In this document: one piece after another, positions 39,099 through 48,173 of the stretch
How the letters are laid out: each line of letters starts with the position of its first letter
Position numbering within the stretch: position 1 is the first letter of the stretch
Assembly: GCF_000466385.1 (NCBI RefSeq)
Contig: NZ_KE952775.1
Coordinates: 1-64,000, forward strand
Direction of reading: 5' to 3'
DNA: 64,000 nucleotides
Source of the DNA: Aneurinibacillus aneurinilyticus ATCC 12856
GTDB lineage: Bacteria; Bacillota; Bacilli; Aneurinibacillales; Aneurinibacillaceae
Notes under the pieces: model-generated
What the model saw: the letters and a program-made list of their open reading frames with translations, nothing else
Told to the model about the DNA's origin: nothing
The model's database searches: none
Position numbers and translations under genes: made by a program

Positions 39099-39687
39099 AT
39101 TGGTTTGTATTAATTTGTATTTGTAAGTTAGTGGTTTTTTCAAGCACTTTTTTTGCCTGATTATCAAGCAATGTCATTTGTTTTTCTACTTCTTTAAGTG
39201 CGGTAGCATTTCGATCTTGAAGCCCTTTGGCGGCTTTTTTCATAACCGGTATGTAGGCTTCCATTGCCTGATACATTTCTTTATGGAACTGCTGTATTTC
39301 CTCATATGGTGGAACCTTGAGCCCGGTCAGGTTGCTTAGCTCCTTTTCATAGCTGGTGACAGCGAAAGAGACGTGGGCCTGTGCCTCCTTTTCCGTTAGC
39401 TTTTTCTCGCTTAATCCAGAAAAAGCTGCAAAAAACGCCTCTCTTCTATTGCCGAGAGCTTTGACCTCAGCAGCAAGAGAGTTGAAATAGCTGTCCAGTT
39501 CTTTTTTTGTATCTGCCATTTGTTTTTCCCGCTTTTGTTCCTGTTTCGCAGCAATTTTCGCCGACAGTTCCTGTTCGGTAGGCAGACTTTCTTTGCTTGT
39601 ACAGCCTGCGAGCGCAAATGCAGTACAAAGACTGAGGATACATAGACTAATGGGTATCCTTCGTCGATATTTTTTTGCTTGCTTCAT
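39097..39687 (-). CDS. lipoprotein of unknown function, helical
   Basis: Signal peptide with lipobox ALAGC (Cys near residue 29), followed by about 165 residues of Lys/Glu/Gln-rich helix that should form a coiled coil (KIAAKQEQKREKQMADTKKE and similar). Surface-exposed in a Gram-positive cell. It lies downstream of a DedA paralogue in the same direction, 16 bases apart, and may share its transcript. No family recognised beyond a helical-bundle lipoprotein. Confidence 0.65.
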   Translation of the reverse strand: MKQAKKYRRRIPISLCILSLCTAFALAGCTSKESLPTEQELSAKIAAKQEQKREKQMADTKKELDSYFNSLAAEVKALGNRREAFFAAFSGLSEKKLTEKEAQAHVSFAVTSYEKELSNLTGLKVPPYEEIQQFHKEMYQAMEAYIPVMKKAAKGLQDRNATALKEVEKQMTLLDNQAKKVLEKTTNLQIQINTNQ

Positions 39688-39703
39688 GCCATTCCCCCTT
39701 ATT

Positions 39704-40315
39704 TTACTGGCTGGAGAAACGAGACGATTTCTTGCGTTTGCGTAGGGTGAAGAGTAGATAAATCATCGTGCCGACAATTGCAATCCAAATAATCGGCTGA
39801 ATGAAGGGTCTTGCGAACTCGTCGATTTGCTCCCAACGCGCGCCTAGCTGCATTCCCAAATAAACAAATAGAATGGACCAGGGAATGATCGCCAGAGTGG
39901 TATAGATAGTAAATTTAACGGCAGACATACGGGCGATTCCCGCCGGAATGGAAATCGCATGTCGAACAACCGGGATAAAGCGGGCAGTAAAAATTACGCC
40001 GATCCCGTATCGGTTGAACCACTCTTCCGCTTTATCAATTTCTTTTTTGCGAATCAATAAGTATTTGCCATATTTCTCAAGAAACGGACGCCCTCCATAA
40101 TAGCCCATCCAGTATAGGAATAGCTGGGCAAGTGTGCCGCCGATAACGCCAGCGATAACTGCGCCCACAAACTCGATTTCCCCTTGCGCTACAAGATAAC
40201 CACCATAAGACAGTACAATCTCGCTTGGGATCACTTCGATCATCAGCCCGATAGCAATCCCGAAGTAACCTAAGTCACTGAGAAAGGTTAACGCTGAACG
40301 AATAAACTCTGCCAT
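39704..40315 (-). CDS. DedA-family membrane protein, second copy
   Basis: A 203-residue paralogue of 690-1301, identical in length and with the same landmarks: GLMIEVIPSEIVLSYGGY, GGTLAQLFLYW, GGRPFLEKYGKYLLI and FTARFIPVVRH with both functional arginines. Family role as above: lipid carrier or phospholipid translocation. It heads a unit with a helical lipoprotein. Having two copies fits the general redundancy of DedA proteins. Confidence 0.85.
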   Translation of the reverse strand: MAEFIRSALTFLSDLGYFGIAIGLMIEVIPSEIVLSYGGYLVAQGEIEFVGAVIAGVIGGTLAQLFLYWMGYYGGRPFLEKYGKYLLIRKKEIDKAEEWFNRYGIGVIFTARFIPVVRHAISIPAGIARMSAVKFTIYTTLAIIPWSILFVYLGMQLGARWEQIDEFARPFIQPIIWIAIVGTMIYLLFTLRKRKKSSRFSSQ

Positions 40316-40574
40316 ATGTCCTCCCGTCTTTTTCTAAGCTTTTCGCTTTTCTTCATCTTATCCATTTTACAGGCAAGAACACTTTTTTCACAAGGAAAAG
40401 CTGGACGAGGACATAAAGACTACAAAAAGAACTAGGCATTTTCCGTTTTATAGGAATATAACCCTTGTCCACATGGAGGATGAAAACAATAACCACATCT
40501 ATCTCTCTATTTTATGCAAAAAAATTAAGAATTATAATAGAATTAACAAATTGTAGAAAAAGTGAGGGATATTT

Positions 40575-40793
40575 ATGGAACGAAAAGGATATCAAACGGA
40601 GGGACGGACCCTCACAATGCCTGTTCCGTTCGGCATGGAATCAGAAGAGGAAGCGGATGCATATCTCAAAGTACGAGAGTATTTGCGCAGCAATCCTTAT
40701 TCTAATGCAATGCAGGTTGCCAATGCGACCCAGGTGTCAATCCATAAAATAACAAGGTACGTTCGACAAGGGTTGCTTCATAACCAGAGATGA
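40575..40793 (+). CDS. small HTH-like protein, YvyF-like tail
   Basis: A 72-residue protein whose second half ([19 protein letters not shown], then [15 protein letters not shown]) resembles the helix-turn-helix part of YvyF/TIGR03826 flagellar proteins, lacking their zinc-binding front. GTGAGGG lies 7 bases before the ATG and a TATAAT-like box precedes it. Function unknown; DNA or protein binding is possible. Confidence 0.6.
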   Translation: MERKGYQTEGRTLTMPVPFGMESEEEADAYLKVREYLRSNPYSNAMQVANATQVSIHKITRYVRQGLLHNQR

Positions 40794-40811
40794 ATGAATC
40801 AATGTATGTAG

Positions 40812-40836
40812 AAAATCCAGGGTTCCCCTGGATTTT
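40812..40836 (+). terminator. terminator
   Basis: AAAATCCAGGG paired with CCCTGGATTTTT around a very short loop. Confidence 0.8.
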
Positions 40837-40912
40837 TCTTATGCTACAGGATGCATGCTTTTTCCTTGTGCAATTCATACTATGGGTACATAGGAAAGAG
40901 GAGGGAAAGAAT

Positions 40913-41701
40913 GTGCGAGAGCAAATGAACGATTTCGATCCGCAGACAGAACCGATGAAGCCAAAAGAGGCTCCACCTGACCCGCAAGCACCTTCACTGC
41001 CCAACGAGCCGCGTAAAGCGGTGACGGAAATGATCCAGCAATTCGGTCAGACAAATATCCCGTCTTCTGGTGAGAGCAACATTTACTGCCTTTCGATTAT
41101 TGGACAAATCGAGGGACATATCCAATTACCGCCGCAAAATAAAACAACGAAGTATGAACATCTGATTCCGCAGTTGGTTGCGGCGGAGCAGAACCCGAAC
41201 ATTGAAGGCGTACTTGTCATTTTAAATACAGTGGGCGGTGATGTGGAAGCAGGTCTTGCAATCGCAGAAATGATTGCTTCTATGTCGAAGCCAACCGTCT
41301 CGCTTGTACTCGGTGGCGGACATAGTATTGGTGTTCCGATTGCGGTAGCGACTGATTATTCATTTATTGCCGAGACAGCTACTATGACCATTCATCCGGT
41401 ACGCTTGACCGGACTTGTTATCGGGGTCGCAGAAAGCTTTGAATATCTTGAAAAAATGCAGGATCGGGTAGTTAACTTCGTTGTGAGGCATTCTAAAATT
41501 GAAGAAGTGAAATTTCGCGAGCTGATGTTAAAGGTCGGCGAATTGAGCCGGGATGTTGGTACGAATGTAGTGGGTACGAAAGCGATGGAATACGGTCTTA
41601 TTGATGAGGTGGGCGGATTGGGAGCTGCGATGCGGGAGTTGCAGAAACGGATTGAAGCAAATCGTCCACAAGTAAAGCCGATGGAGCAGGTTGTGCAATG
41701 A
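40913..41701 (+). CDS. tepA: TepA-like ClpP-fold protease (YmfB)
   Basis: Translocation-enhancing protein TepA family: a cytoplasmic ClpP/SppA-like serine protease implicated in handling signal peptides or preproteins. The 262 residues carry [40 protein letters not shown] with the nucleophilic Ser in GGHSIG, and [12 protein letters not shown] 40913 follows GAGGAGGG by 7 bases; ATG 40925 is an alternative. The gene overlaps the YlzJ-like gene by 4 bases and precedes spoIIIE, the order known in B. subtilis. Confidence 0.88.
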   Translation: MREQMNDFDPQTEPMKPKEAPPDPQAPSLPNEPRKAVTEMIQQFGQTNIPSSGESNIYCLSIIGQIEGHIQLPPQNKTTKYEHLIPQLVAAEQNPNIEGVLVILNTVGGDVEAGLAIAEMIASMSKPTVSLVLGGGHSIGVPIAVATDYSFIAETATMTIHPVRLTGLVIGVAESFEYLEKMQDRVVNFVVRHSKIEEVKFRELMLKVGELSRDVGTNVVGTKAMEYGLIDEVGGLGAAMRELQKRIEANRPQVKPMEQVVQ

Positions 41702-41925
41702 TTATTTATTCAACCTTGCCAATGGAAATCATCTTTCAGAATGAAAATGCTGCTGCGTATGACAATATGGAGATCAAAATAGATGGGATGACGATGCTTG
41801 TTCAGCCATGCGGAAATAATGAGGCCCGCATCGTGCGCCTGATTAGTCCTAATCCGTATGATTATATGAATCCGGCCTATGCGCCGGGGCAGAGAATCCA
41901 TTTTCGTCCTGAAACCGTTCAATAG
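41698..41925 (+). CDS. YlzJ-like protein
   Basis: A 75-residue protein with the YlzJ pattern: [12 protein letters not shown] at the start, then [35 protein letters not shown], the DPxDYLNPxYxPG-like signature. It overlaps tepA by 4 bases (ATGA). Function unknown, but the tepA-ylzJ-spoIIIE order is conserved in Bacillales, which supports the call. Confidence 0.85.
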   Translation: MIIYSTLPMEIIFQNENAAAYDNMEIKIDGMTMLVQPCGNNEARIVRLISPNPYDYMNPAYAPGQRIHFRPETVQ

Positions 41926-41943
41926 TCTGCATGGAATATGAAA

Positions 41944-41973
41944 AGCCAGCTGCTTTTTGGGAGCTGGTTTTTT
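41944..41973 (+). terminator. terminator after tepA-ylzJ
   Basis: GCCAGCT/AGCTGGT arms followed by a T-run. It separates tepA-ylzJ from the next gene. Confidence 0.75.
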
Positions 41974-42156
41974 CATATGAATGATTGGTGTAATCCTCAG
42001 CATTTACGACAAACCAGGGGGTTATACCCGGACAGAAGTGCTCGTAAAATTTTTTGAATTATGGTAATTTGATAATAAACAGTGTAAATATTGATGAAAT
42101 GGTGTAAAACAAAGTAAGAGCGGTTCGCAAAAAATAGAGAATGGAGGGGATGGACG

Positions 42157-42552
42157 ATGGCTAAAGCGCATATAAAAGTGTTTGGAATTAAACTTGCTCG
42201 TTTTTCAGCCAATATTTTCTTGTTCCTAGGGTTGGTATTCAATGTGCCCTTCAGTTACATATTGGCCGCTATCATTATCTTGTCTGTTGTTTCTTATGTA
42301 ATTGGCGACCTAGTGATTTTGCGCTTTGCTGGAAATGGGATTGCTACTGCACTGGATGTTGTGTTATTCGTTGCAGGGATTTGGGCAGTTGCCCATTTTA
42401 TCGGTTTTAACTACGACATGAGCCACATGTTCGCTTTGCTTGTTGTTATCGGCTATCTTGTGTTTGAGGAATCTGTGTATCATGTGTATGTTGAGAAAGA
42501 GATTCTTGGTACCCGCAAAGAAAGCCTTTTGGCCGCAATCGATAAGTATTGA
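42157..42552 (+). CDS. DUF2512 (YndM-like) membrane protein
   Basis: A 131-residue protein with four hydrophobic helices, beginning with a basic face (AKAHIKVFGIKLARF) and containing YVIGDLVILRFAGNGIAT, which fits the DUF2512/YndM family. Function unknown. GGAGGGGATGG lies before ATG 42157. It is inserted between the ylzJ-like gene and spoIIIE, with terminators on both sides, so it is its own unit. Confidence 0.75.
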   Translation: MAKAHIKVFGIKLARFSANIFLFLGLVFNVPFSYILAAIIILSVVSYVIGDLVILRFAGNGIATALDVVLFVAGIWAVAHFIGFNYDMSHMFALLVVIGYLVFEESVYHVYVEKEILGTRKESLLAAIDKY

Positions 42553-42567
42553 TCCCGTAAGTGAAAA

Positions 42568-42595
42568 CCCCGCCGAAGCTCTGGCGGGGCTTTCT
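42568..42595 (+). terminator. terminator after the DUF2512 gene
   Basis: CCCCGCC-gaagctct-GGCGGGG with a T-rich tail. Confidence 0.8.
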
Positions 42596-42630
42596 TCTTT
42601 ATTCTTCAATTATCGACAGAATACACTCCA

Positions 42631-42659
42631 TGACCGCCTATTTGTTCTTGTGCTATAAT
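42631..42659 (+). promoter_or_regulatory. promoter of spoIIIE
   Basis: TGACCG (42631-42636), 17-base spacer, TATAAT (42654-42659). The -10 is perfect and the -35 weak. Confidence 0.55.
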
Positions 42660-42680
42660 AGCCATACGAACGCATGTGCA

Positions 42681-42728
42681 GGAAAAAAAGGCAACCGCAG
42701 CCAATGTTTGGTTCGGCTGCCTTTTTCC
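42681..42728 (+). terminator. terminator-like hairpin in the spoIIIE leader
   Basis: GCAGCC (42697-42702) pairs GGCTGC (42715-42720), and flanking GGAAAAA (42681-42687) pairs TTTTTCC (42722-42728). The TTTTT after the stem makes it an intrinsic terminator in form, lying between the promoter and the ribosome binding site. Confidence 0.55.
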
Positions 42729-42766
42729 CCGTAACGTTATACATATATGTTGAGGTGATGGAACCA

Positions 42767-45307
42767 GTGGCCAAAAAAAAGGGAGGCCAGAGGGGAACGG
42801 GCGCGAAGAAAAACGATGTCCGTGCATTTCTTCGGTATGAATTATACGGCCTCGTAGTCATTGCGCTGTCGCTTCTGGCGCTTATGACATTCTCGAATAC
42901 AAGCTGGTTTGGTCGCTATTTTGCCTGGATGTTTCGAATAGTGGCCGGTTCCTGGGATTTTCTTCTTCCACTTGCCGGTATTGGTATCGGCATCTATGTT
43001 ATGGTCAAGCGGAAATGGCCATATGTAGTATCACAGCGTTGGATGGGCATTTTTCTTTTGTTTTTCTCCCTGCTCGTATGGAATCATATGCTATTGTTCG
43101 AGCAACTAACCGCAGGCGGCAAGTTTGCTGACCAATCGGTCCTTTCCGTTACATGGGAACAACTGCTTCAGGAGAAAAAGCAGGTAGAGGCAGGTAAACC
43201 GTCTACTACTGATGTAGGGGGAGGGGTGTTCGGTGCGCTCGGCTACGCTTTTTTCTCGGCAGCAGCTGGCGCTGCGGGTACTGCGCTTATCGTGGTGTTT
43301 ATGGTGCTCATCGGTCTTATGTTGACTTTTCAAATCTCGTATGTGCGCATCTTCGCTGCTTTACGTCGCCTGTTTGCGGCAGGGGGTTCCAGAGTAAAAG
43401 CGGCAGGAGAAGATGCATTAACGCTGCTGAGTGAACGGCGTGAACAGCGTCAGCGCGAGCGTGAGGAACAGGAAGCGTATGAAGCCAGCCTTGAAGAAGA
43501 GGAAGAGAAAGAACCGCCCGCTGAACGGAAGCCAAGCTTTGTAGCACGCCTATTTGGTAATCGCGCTCCGGCAGACGAGATACAGGTGCCGAAAAGACAA
43601 TCGGTACGCAAGAAAAAGGACGCCATATCGGCAGAAGAGCAAGACGCCTTCTTGCCAGCGGAGGCCGATTTATCAGATGAAGGAATACCTAAAAATGAAT
43701 TTATTGTGCATGATTTTTCGGCAAAAGTGTACCCGCCGGAAGAGGCTGTTGTTGAACCTGTCTTAGAACCGGAAGTGAAGATGGAGGGTGCGCAGATTAA
43801 AGTAAAGCTACAGGAGCGCAAAAAGCCGGAAGTCAAAGAGCCGCCGGAATCGATTCCTGATTTGCCTCTTGCCTTTGATGAGGCACCTGATCACCCATCA
43901 TATAAGCTTCCGACTGCAGAATTAATGGATCGTCCGAAAGCAGGGAAGGCAGGTGGTTCAACGAAAAATGTGCATAGCAATGCGCATAAGCTTGTCGCTA
44001 CGCTCGAAAGTTTCGGCGTGCAGGCTAGCGTGCTGGAGGTGCAGTGCGGACCTACGGTTACACGTTATGAGATTCAGCCGGCTATCGGAGTTAAAGTGAG
44101 CAAAATTGTAGGTCTGACAGACGATATTGCATTGGCGCTGGCTGCGCGCGGTATTCGCATGGAAGCTCCGATCCCGGGAAAATCGGCCATTGGAATTGAA
44201 GTGCCTAATGACGAAGTCGCATTGGTCACATTACGCGAAGTACTGGAAAGCCGTGAATACGTGAGCGCGTCCGATAAGCTCAGCATTGCCCTTGGACGCG
44301 ATATTTCGGGGCAACCGATTATCGCAAACTTGGTGCGGATGCCCCACCTGTTAGTAGCCGGTGCAACAGGCAGCGGAAAATCAGTCTGCATAAACGGAAT
44401 TATTATGAGTATTTTATGCAAAGCAAAACCGAGTGAAGTAAAGCTAATGATGATCGATCCGAAGATGGTAGAATTGAATGTGTACAACGGTATTCCTCAT
44501 CTGCTGTCACCGGTCGTTACCGATCCGCGCCGCGCATCGATGGCGCTGAAGAAAGTTGTACAGGAGATGGAACGGCGGTATGAGCTGTTCGCTAAATCCG
44601 GTACACGCGATCTTGAACGTTATAATCAGATGGCTCGTCAGGAAGGTGTCGCTCCGCTACCTCTTATCGTTGTTATCGTAGATGAGCTGGCTGATTTAAT
44701 GATGGTAGCACCAGGAGATGTAGAAGATGCGATTTGCCGTCTGGCTCAGATGGCCCGGGCGGCGGGAATTCACTTAATTATTGCTACACAGCGGCCGTCT
44801 GTGGATGTTATTACAGGTGTAATTAAGGCGAATATTCCATCTCGTATTGCTTTCGGTGTATCATCCATGGCGGACTCCCGTACAATCCTCGATATGGGAG
44901 GGGCCGAGAAGCTGCTGGGGCGCGGCGACATGCTGTATTTACCAATGGGGGCATCGAAGCCAGTGCGTATCCAGGGAGCGTTCATCAGCGATCACGAAGT
45001 AGAAAAGGTTGTAACTTTTGTGAAAAACCAGCAGGAAGCGCGTTACCACCCGGAGATGATGCCGGGAGAAGAAGAAGAGACAGCCGTAGTGGACGAGCCG
45101 GAAGATGATTTGTACGAGCAAGCGGTCGAGCTTGTACGTGAAGCCCAGACAGCTTCCGTGTCGCTTTTGCAGCGTCGGCTTCGCGTTGGCTATACACGTG
45201 CAGCCCGTCTTGTCGATATGATGGAGGCCAGAGGCATCGTCGGGCCATATGAGGGAAGTAAGCCTCGTGAAGTGCTTATTCCACCGGGTGATTCACAAAT
45301 TTCTTAA
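42767..45307 (+). CDS. spoIIIE: SpoIIIE/FtsK-family DNA translocase
   Basis: Membrane-anchored DNA pump that clears chromosomes from the septum; SpoIIIE moves DNA into the forespore. Order: four membrane helices (about residues 25-200), an acidic/basic linker, FtsK alpha domain, RecA-like motor with Walker [11 protein letters not shown] and Walker [11 protein letters not shown], and the gamma winged helix ([22 protein letters not shown]) that reads orienting sequences. About 846 residues. GTG 42767 follows GAGGTGATGG; ATG 42758 lies inside that site. The tepA-ylzJ neighbours identify it as SpoIIIE rather than SftA. Confidence 0.92.
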   Translation: MAKKKGGQRGTGAKKNDVRAFLRYELYGLVVIALSLLALMTFSNTSWFGRYFAWMFRIVAGSWDFLLPLAGIGIGIYVMVKRKWPYVVSQRWMGIFLLFFSLLVWNHMLLFEQLTAGGKFADQSVLSVTWEQLLQEKKQVEAGKPSTTDVGGGVFGALGYAFFSAAAGAAGTALIVVFMVLIGLMLTFQISYVRIFAALRRLFAAGGSRVKAAGEDALTLLSERREQRQREREEQEAYEASLEEEEEKEPPAERKPSFVARLFGNRAPADEIQVPKRQSVRKKKDAISAEEQDAFLPAEADLSDEGIPKNEFIVHDFSAKVYPPEEAVVEPVLEPEVKMEGAQIKVKLQERKKPEVKEPPESIPDLPLAFDEAPDHPSYKLPTAELMDRPKAGKAGGSTKNVHSNAHKLVATLESFGVQASVLEVQCGPTVTRYEIQPAIGVKVSKIVGLTDDIALALAARGIRMEAPIPGKSAIGIEVPNDEVALVTLREVLESREYVSASDKLSIALGRDISGQPIIANLVRMPHLLVAGATGSGKSVCINGIIMSILCKAKPSEVKLMMIDPKMVELNVYNGIPHLLSPVVTDPRRASMALKKVVQEMERRYELFAKSGTRDLERYNQMARQEGVAPLPLIVVIVDELADLMMVAPGDVEDAICRLAQMARAAGIHLIIATQRPSVDVITGVIKANIPSRIAFGVSSMADSRTILDMGGAEKLLGRGDMLYLPMGASKPVRIQGAFISDHEVEKVVTFVKNQQEARYHPEMMPGEEEETAVVDEPEDDLYEQAVELVREAQTASVSLLQRRLRVGYTRAARLVDMMEARGIVGPYEGSKPREVLIPPGDSQIS

Positions 45308-45350
45308 GAAATAAATAGTTAAAGAAGCTGAGGAAAGGAGCAGACAGCGT

Positions 45351-45818
45351 TTGAAGTTTGTAGCAGAATTTAAAAAATTTATCAGCAGGGGAAACATTAT
45401 TGATCTTGCCGTTGGGGTGGCACTTGGGACCGCCTTCAATAAAATTGTAACATCGCTTGTAGAAGATGTGTTGATGCCGCCTATCGGAATGGCACTGAAT
45501 GGCGTTAACTTTTCCAATCTGTATATCAATCTTTCGTCTGGTACGTACGCTTCACTGGCTGAAGCAAAAGGAGCAGGTGCGGCGACAATTAATTATGGGA
45601 TTTTCTTAAATAATGTGCTTCACTTTCTCATTGTCGCGTTTTCTTTGTTCGTCGTAGTAAAAGTGTATACCCGATTGAGTGAACTGCGACATCAAGAGGA
45701 GGAAGTGGAGAAAAAAGCGGAAACAAAAGAATGTCCATACTGTCTCTCAGACATTCCGCTCCAGGCGACTCGCTGCCCGGCCTGCACCTCGCAATTAGAA
45801 AGGGCAGAACAATCCTAA
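45351..45818 (+). CDS. mscL: large-conductance mechanosensitive channel with C-terminal zinc-ribbon
   Basis: Pentameric channel that opens under membrane tension. The MscL core occupies residues 1-115: FVAEFKKFISRGNIIDLAVGVALGTAFNKIV (TM1), a loop, then TM2 with INYGIFLNNVLHFLIVAF. After the amphipathic helix comes CPYC-x10-CPAC, a rubredoxin/zinc-ribbon-like pair that most MscL proteins lack. TTG 45351 follows AGGAAAGGAG. It lies 43 bases after spoIIIE and could share its transcript. Confidence 0.9.
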   Translation: MKFVAEFKKFISRGNIIDLAVGVALGTAFNKIVTSLVEDVLMPPIGMALNGVNFSNLYINLSSGTYASLAEAKGAGAATINYGIFLNNVLHFLIVAFSLFVVVKVYTRLSELRHQEEEVEKKAETKECPYCLSDIPLQATRCPACTSQLERAEQS

Positions 45819-45897
45819 GGAAACCATATACGCAGAAAACGTTTTCATGATACAATGAAGAAGACAGTGACTTTCGATAAAGGAAAGCGGTGGATGT

Positions 45898-46341
45898 ATG
45901 GGGAAAACGATGAAGCATGTATCCCTGGAAAATGGGATTGAAAAACTGATGATTCCTGGCAGTAAAGTGGCGATTGTTCAAGAGGGCAATTCGCTGGAGC
46001 ATGCCTTGCTTGTTCTGACAAAATCGGGATATTCGGCCATTCCAGTATTGGACCGCGATTATAAATTAAAAGGATTAATCAGCATGCCGCTCATTCTCGA
46101 TAAGGTTCTTGGCATTGAGGGAATTGAGTACGAGAAGCTAAGCGAGATGAAAGTCGAAGACGTGATGAACAAAAAGATAGGGTGGATGAGGGAGGATGGC
46201 GGCTTTTTCAGGGGGCTTGAGCTTTCCATTAACCATCCGTTTTTATGTATTGTGGATAAAGATGGTGTATTTGTCGGGATTCTTACGCGGAAATCGATTC
46301 TGGCGCAGGTGCATAATTACTTGAAATTTAATAATACATAA
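45898..46341 (+). CDS. CBS-domain protein, DarB/CbpB-like (YkuL)
   Basis: A 147-residue protein made of two CBS repeats (about residues 15-70 and 80-140; HALLVLTKSGYSAIPVLDRD, then LSINHPFLCIVDKDG). Length and pattern match YkuL/DarB, the c-di-AMP-binding protein that regulates (p)ppGpp synthetase Rel and pyruvate carboxylase in B. subtilis. Start: ATG 45898, preceded by AAAGCGGTGG. A promoter with TACAAT lies at about 45850. A terminator follows. Confidence 0.8.
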   Translation: MGKTMKHVSLENGIEKLMIPGSKVAIVQEGNSLEHALLVLTKSGYSAIPVLDRDYKLKGLISMPLILDKVLGIEGIEYEKLSEMKVEDVMNKKIGWMREDGGFFRGLELSINHPFLCIVDKDGVFVGILTRKSILAQVHNYLKFNNT

Positions 46342-46386
46342 AGGAGCGGAGCATGTTTTCCGTTCCTTATGTATCCAAACCATAAA

Positions 46387-46424
46387 AAAGACAGGCGTAT
46401 ACGTAAGCACGCCTGTCTTTTTTT
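46387..46424. terminator. bidirectional terminator
   Basis: AAGACAGGCGT and ACGCCTGTCTT arms around a 10-base loop, T residues on both strands. Confidence 0.88.
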
Positions 46425-46581
46425 AATTTAAAGTATAAGAAAGCTTAATGGAGAGCTGCCCATTTTCGATACCGACGTATTCCAGCCCCTCGAAAGTTGC
46501 ATTCGGATAACTGCTCTGAAGTGTTTGCATGGTCTCATACATTTCATCAGCAGAATTAATTAAGATTTCCATACGGTTCAT
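46423..46581 (-). CDS. small conserved-looking protein, 52 residues
   Basis: Product MNRMEILINSADEMYETMQT, then a short alpha/beta tail (EGLEYVGIENGQLSIKLSY). GAGGTGG lies 7 bases before ATG 46581; the longer frame only adds untranslated sequence. It fits small Bacillales proteins of unknown role. A strong terminator is shared with the DarB-like gene. Confidence 0.6.
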   Translation of the reverse strand: MNRMEILINSADEMYETMQTLQSSYPNATFEGLEYVGIENGQLSIKLSYTLN

Positions 46582-46674
46582 TTGTACGCCACCTCGCTCA
46601 ATGTTCTTTGCTACATACATTCGTACAAATCGTCATTTTTGAGGGGGGACACAAAAAAAATTTTTAAAAATAAA

Positions 46675-46700
46675 AAACTTCCGCTATTTAACGGAAGTTT
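46675..46700 (-). terminator. terminator of ribU
   Basis: AAACTTCCG-ctatttaa-CGGAAGTTT; on the minus strand a long T/A-rich tail follows. Confidence 0.8.
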
Positions 46701-46750
46701 ATATGCATAAATGTATTCGCAAGGTTGTAAAGCGTGCGTTTTCGCCTATG

Positions 46751-47344
46751 CTACTTACTTTGAATCACAGGACGCAAACGGTTATAAATCGGATACGTAA
46801 TAATTGCTTCAGCTAGTCCTTTAATTAAGTTGAATGGAAGGATGGCGTAAAGAATGAGTGCCCATAGGCTAGTAATGCTGCTGTTCGCCTCCTGTGACCA
46901 TCCGACGATATCATGAACGGACATGCCCATTACGTATGCGAATGCTGGCATGAAAAAGTAGTAGTTAGCTACTGACATTATCGCTGCCATGGCAGTTGTT
47001 CCGGCCGTCATACCAAGCCAGAAATTAATCTTACTTTGTTTCAGCTTCTGCATAAAGAAGACCGAAACGACAACGAATGTACTGCCTGCCACAAAATTGG
47101 ACAGCTCACCTACACCCATGCCGCCTTGATTAGACAGCAGAAAATGCAAAACATTCTTAATTAGTTCTACCGCAACTCCAGCTAGCGGTCCGAACAGAAT
47201 GGCGCCAATAAGCGCCGGAATTTCGCTTACGCCGATTTTCAGGAATGCCGGAAACATCGGCAATGGAATTTCTACAAACATCAGTAGAAATCCGATGGTA
47301 GACAGCAGCGATAACATCGCTGTTCTGCGTACCTTTCCTCTCAT
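46751..47344 (-). CDS. ribU: riboflavin ECF transporter substrate-binding subunit RibU
   Basis: S-component that binds riboflavin in the membrane and works with the shared EcfAA'T module (not in this window). The 197-residue protein has about six helices and RibU landmarks: FLLMFVEIPLPMFPAFLKIGVSEIPALIGAILFGP, GVAVELIKNVLHFLL, and GPLAGV near the start. The upstream FMN riboswitch makes the assignment firm. GGGAGAA, its ribosome binding site, lies at the very end of the riboswitch. Confidence 0.95.
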   Translation of the reverse strand: MRGKVRRTAMLSLLSTIGFLLMFVEIPLPMFPAFLKIGVSEIPALIGAILFGPLAGVAVELIKNVLHFLLSNQGGMGVGELSNFVAGSTFVVVSVFFMQKLKQSKINFWLGMTAGTTAMAAIMSVANYYFFMPAFAYVMGMSVHDIVGWSQEANSSITSLWALILYAILPFNLIKGLAEAIITYPIYNRLRPVIQSK

Positions 47345-47351
47345 ATGAAGT

Positions 47352-47504
47352 TCTCCCTTCTCCCATCCAGACTATACTGTCGGTCCCGGAGTTACACCGG
47401 GTCAGCCAGACGTGTAATTGCTTTTTTACGTCCGGGTCGCGGACTGAGAAGCGAGTGCACGCTTCATCACCGCCGGTCGGGAATTTCACCCTGCCCTGAA
47501 GGTT
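47352..47504 (-). ncRNA. FMN riboswitch (RFN element)
   Basis: Minus strand has the conserved RFN core: GGCAGGGTGAAATTCCCGAC, then CGGCGGTGATGAAGC, AGTCCGCGACCCGG, the variable arm, and CCGACAGTATAGTCTGGATG at the 3' side. It lies directly before ribU. No terminator stands between it and the gene, and the ribU site is adjacent to the closing P1 helix, so FMN probably blocks translation. Confidence 0.97.
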
Positions 47505-47538
47505 GGTATGGTGTGAAAAGTACCACAACCTATATAGA

Positions 47539-47567
47539 AATATGCCATGAAAATACGTATTCGTCAA
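47539..47567 (-). promoter_or_regulatory. promoter of the FMN riboswitch-ribU transcript
   Basis: Minus-strand TTGACG (47562-47567), 17-base spacer, CATATT (47539-47544), about 35 bases before the riboswitch. Confidence 0.6.
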
Positions 47568-47714
47568 TACAAAAGTAATGCAATGTAGAAAAAGTAAGTC
47601 AGAGAGTTGCAGAAAGAAACCTCCTTTATTCTCCTTTCAGTTATTATATAATGATTAAAATAAGGAATTGCTTACGCTTAATGGAAGCAATACGGAATAA
47701 AGGGGAGGAAAAAC

Positions 47715-48173
47715 ATGGTATTCGGAATCTCGTATGCAGAATGGATTGGCTATATTGTTGTTGTTGTGCTCGTTTTTGCCTTCGGTTTGCCGAATGGCTG
47801 GCTAAAGCGGCTTGAGAAGTACTATTCCAGTGACCATCTGCACCAGCCCGTAGCGCCGGAAGACGTAAGCGATATTATTCTACAAACAGGCAGTGGTGAA
47901 GAAAAGGCATTAAACGGGGAGGAAGGACGTGAGGTGGTCGCTCTGTTCAACGGTGCAAAGCTCGTAGAGAAAACGAGGGTGGCCAATGAAACGGATGGAG
48001 CCAGATTGCGCATCGTATGCAAGGATGGACGTACAATTGAAATTGCTCCATATCGCCACGACGTTATTGTTCATCTATCCAGTGGCAAAAAAAACCACAG
48101 TCCCATTGAATACTGGGCCAAACAGGATACGCTGTCAGAATGGCTGCGTCGGAGTGGAGGAGAACTGAATTAA
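47715..48173 (+). CDS. membrane-anchored protein, possibly YfmQ-like
   Basis: A 152-residue protein: one N-terminal helix (WIGYIVVVVLVFAFGL), a short basic loop, then a soluble domain with RLEKYYSSDHLHQPVAP and EVVALFNGAKLVEKTRV, loosely like the YfmQ family. AGGGGAGGA precedes ATG 47715. It overlaps the glycosylase gene by one base (TAATG), so the two are coupled. Role unknown. Confidence 0.6.
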   Translation: MVFGISYAEWIGYIVVVVLVFAFGLPNGWLKRLEKYYSSDHLHQPVAPEDVSDIILQTGSGEEKALNGEEGREVVALFNGAKLVEKTRVANETDGARLRIVCKDGRTIEIAPYRHDVIVHLSSGKKNHSPIEYWAKQDTLSEWLRRSGGELN

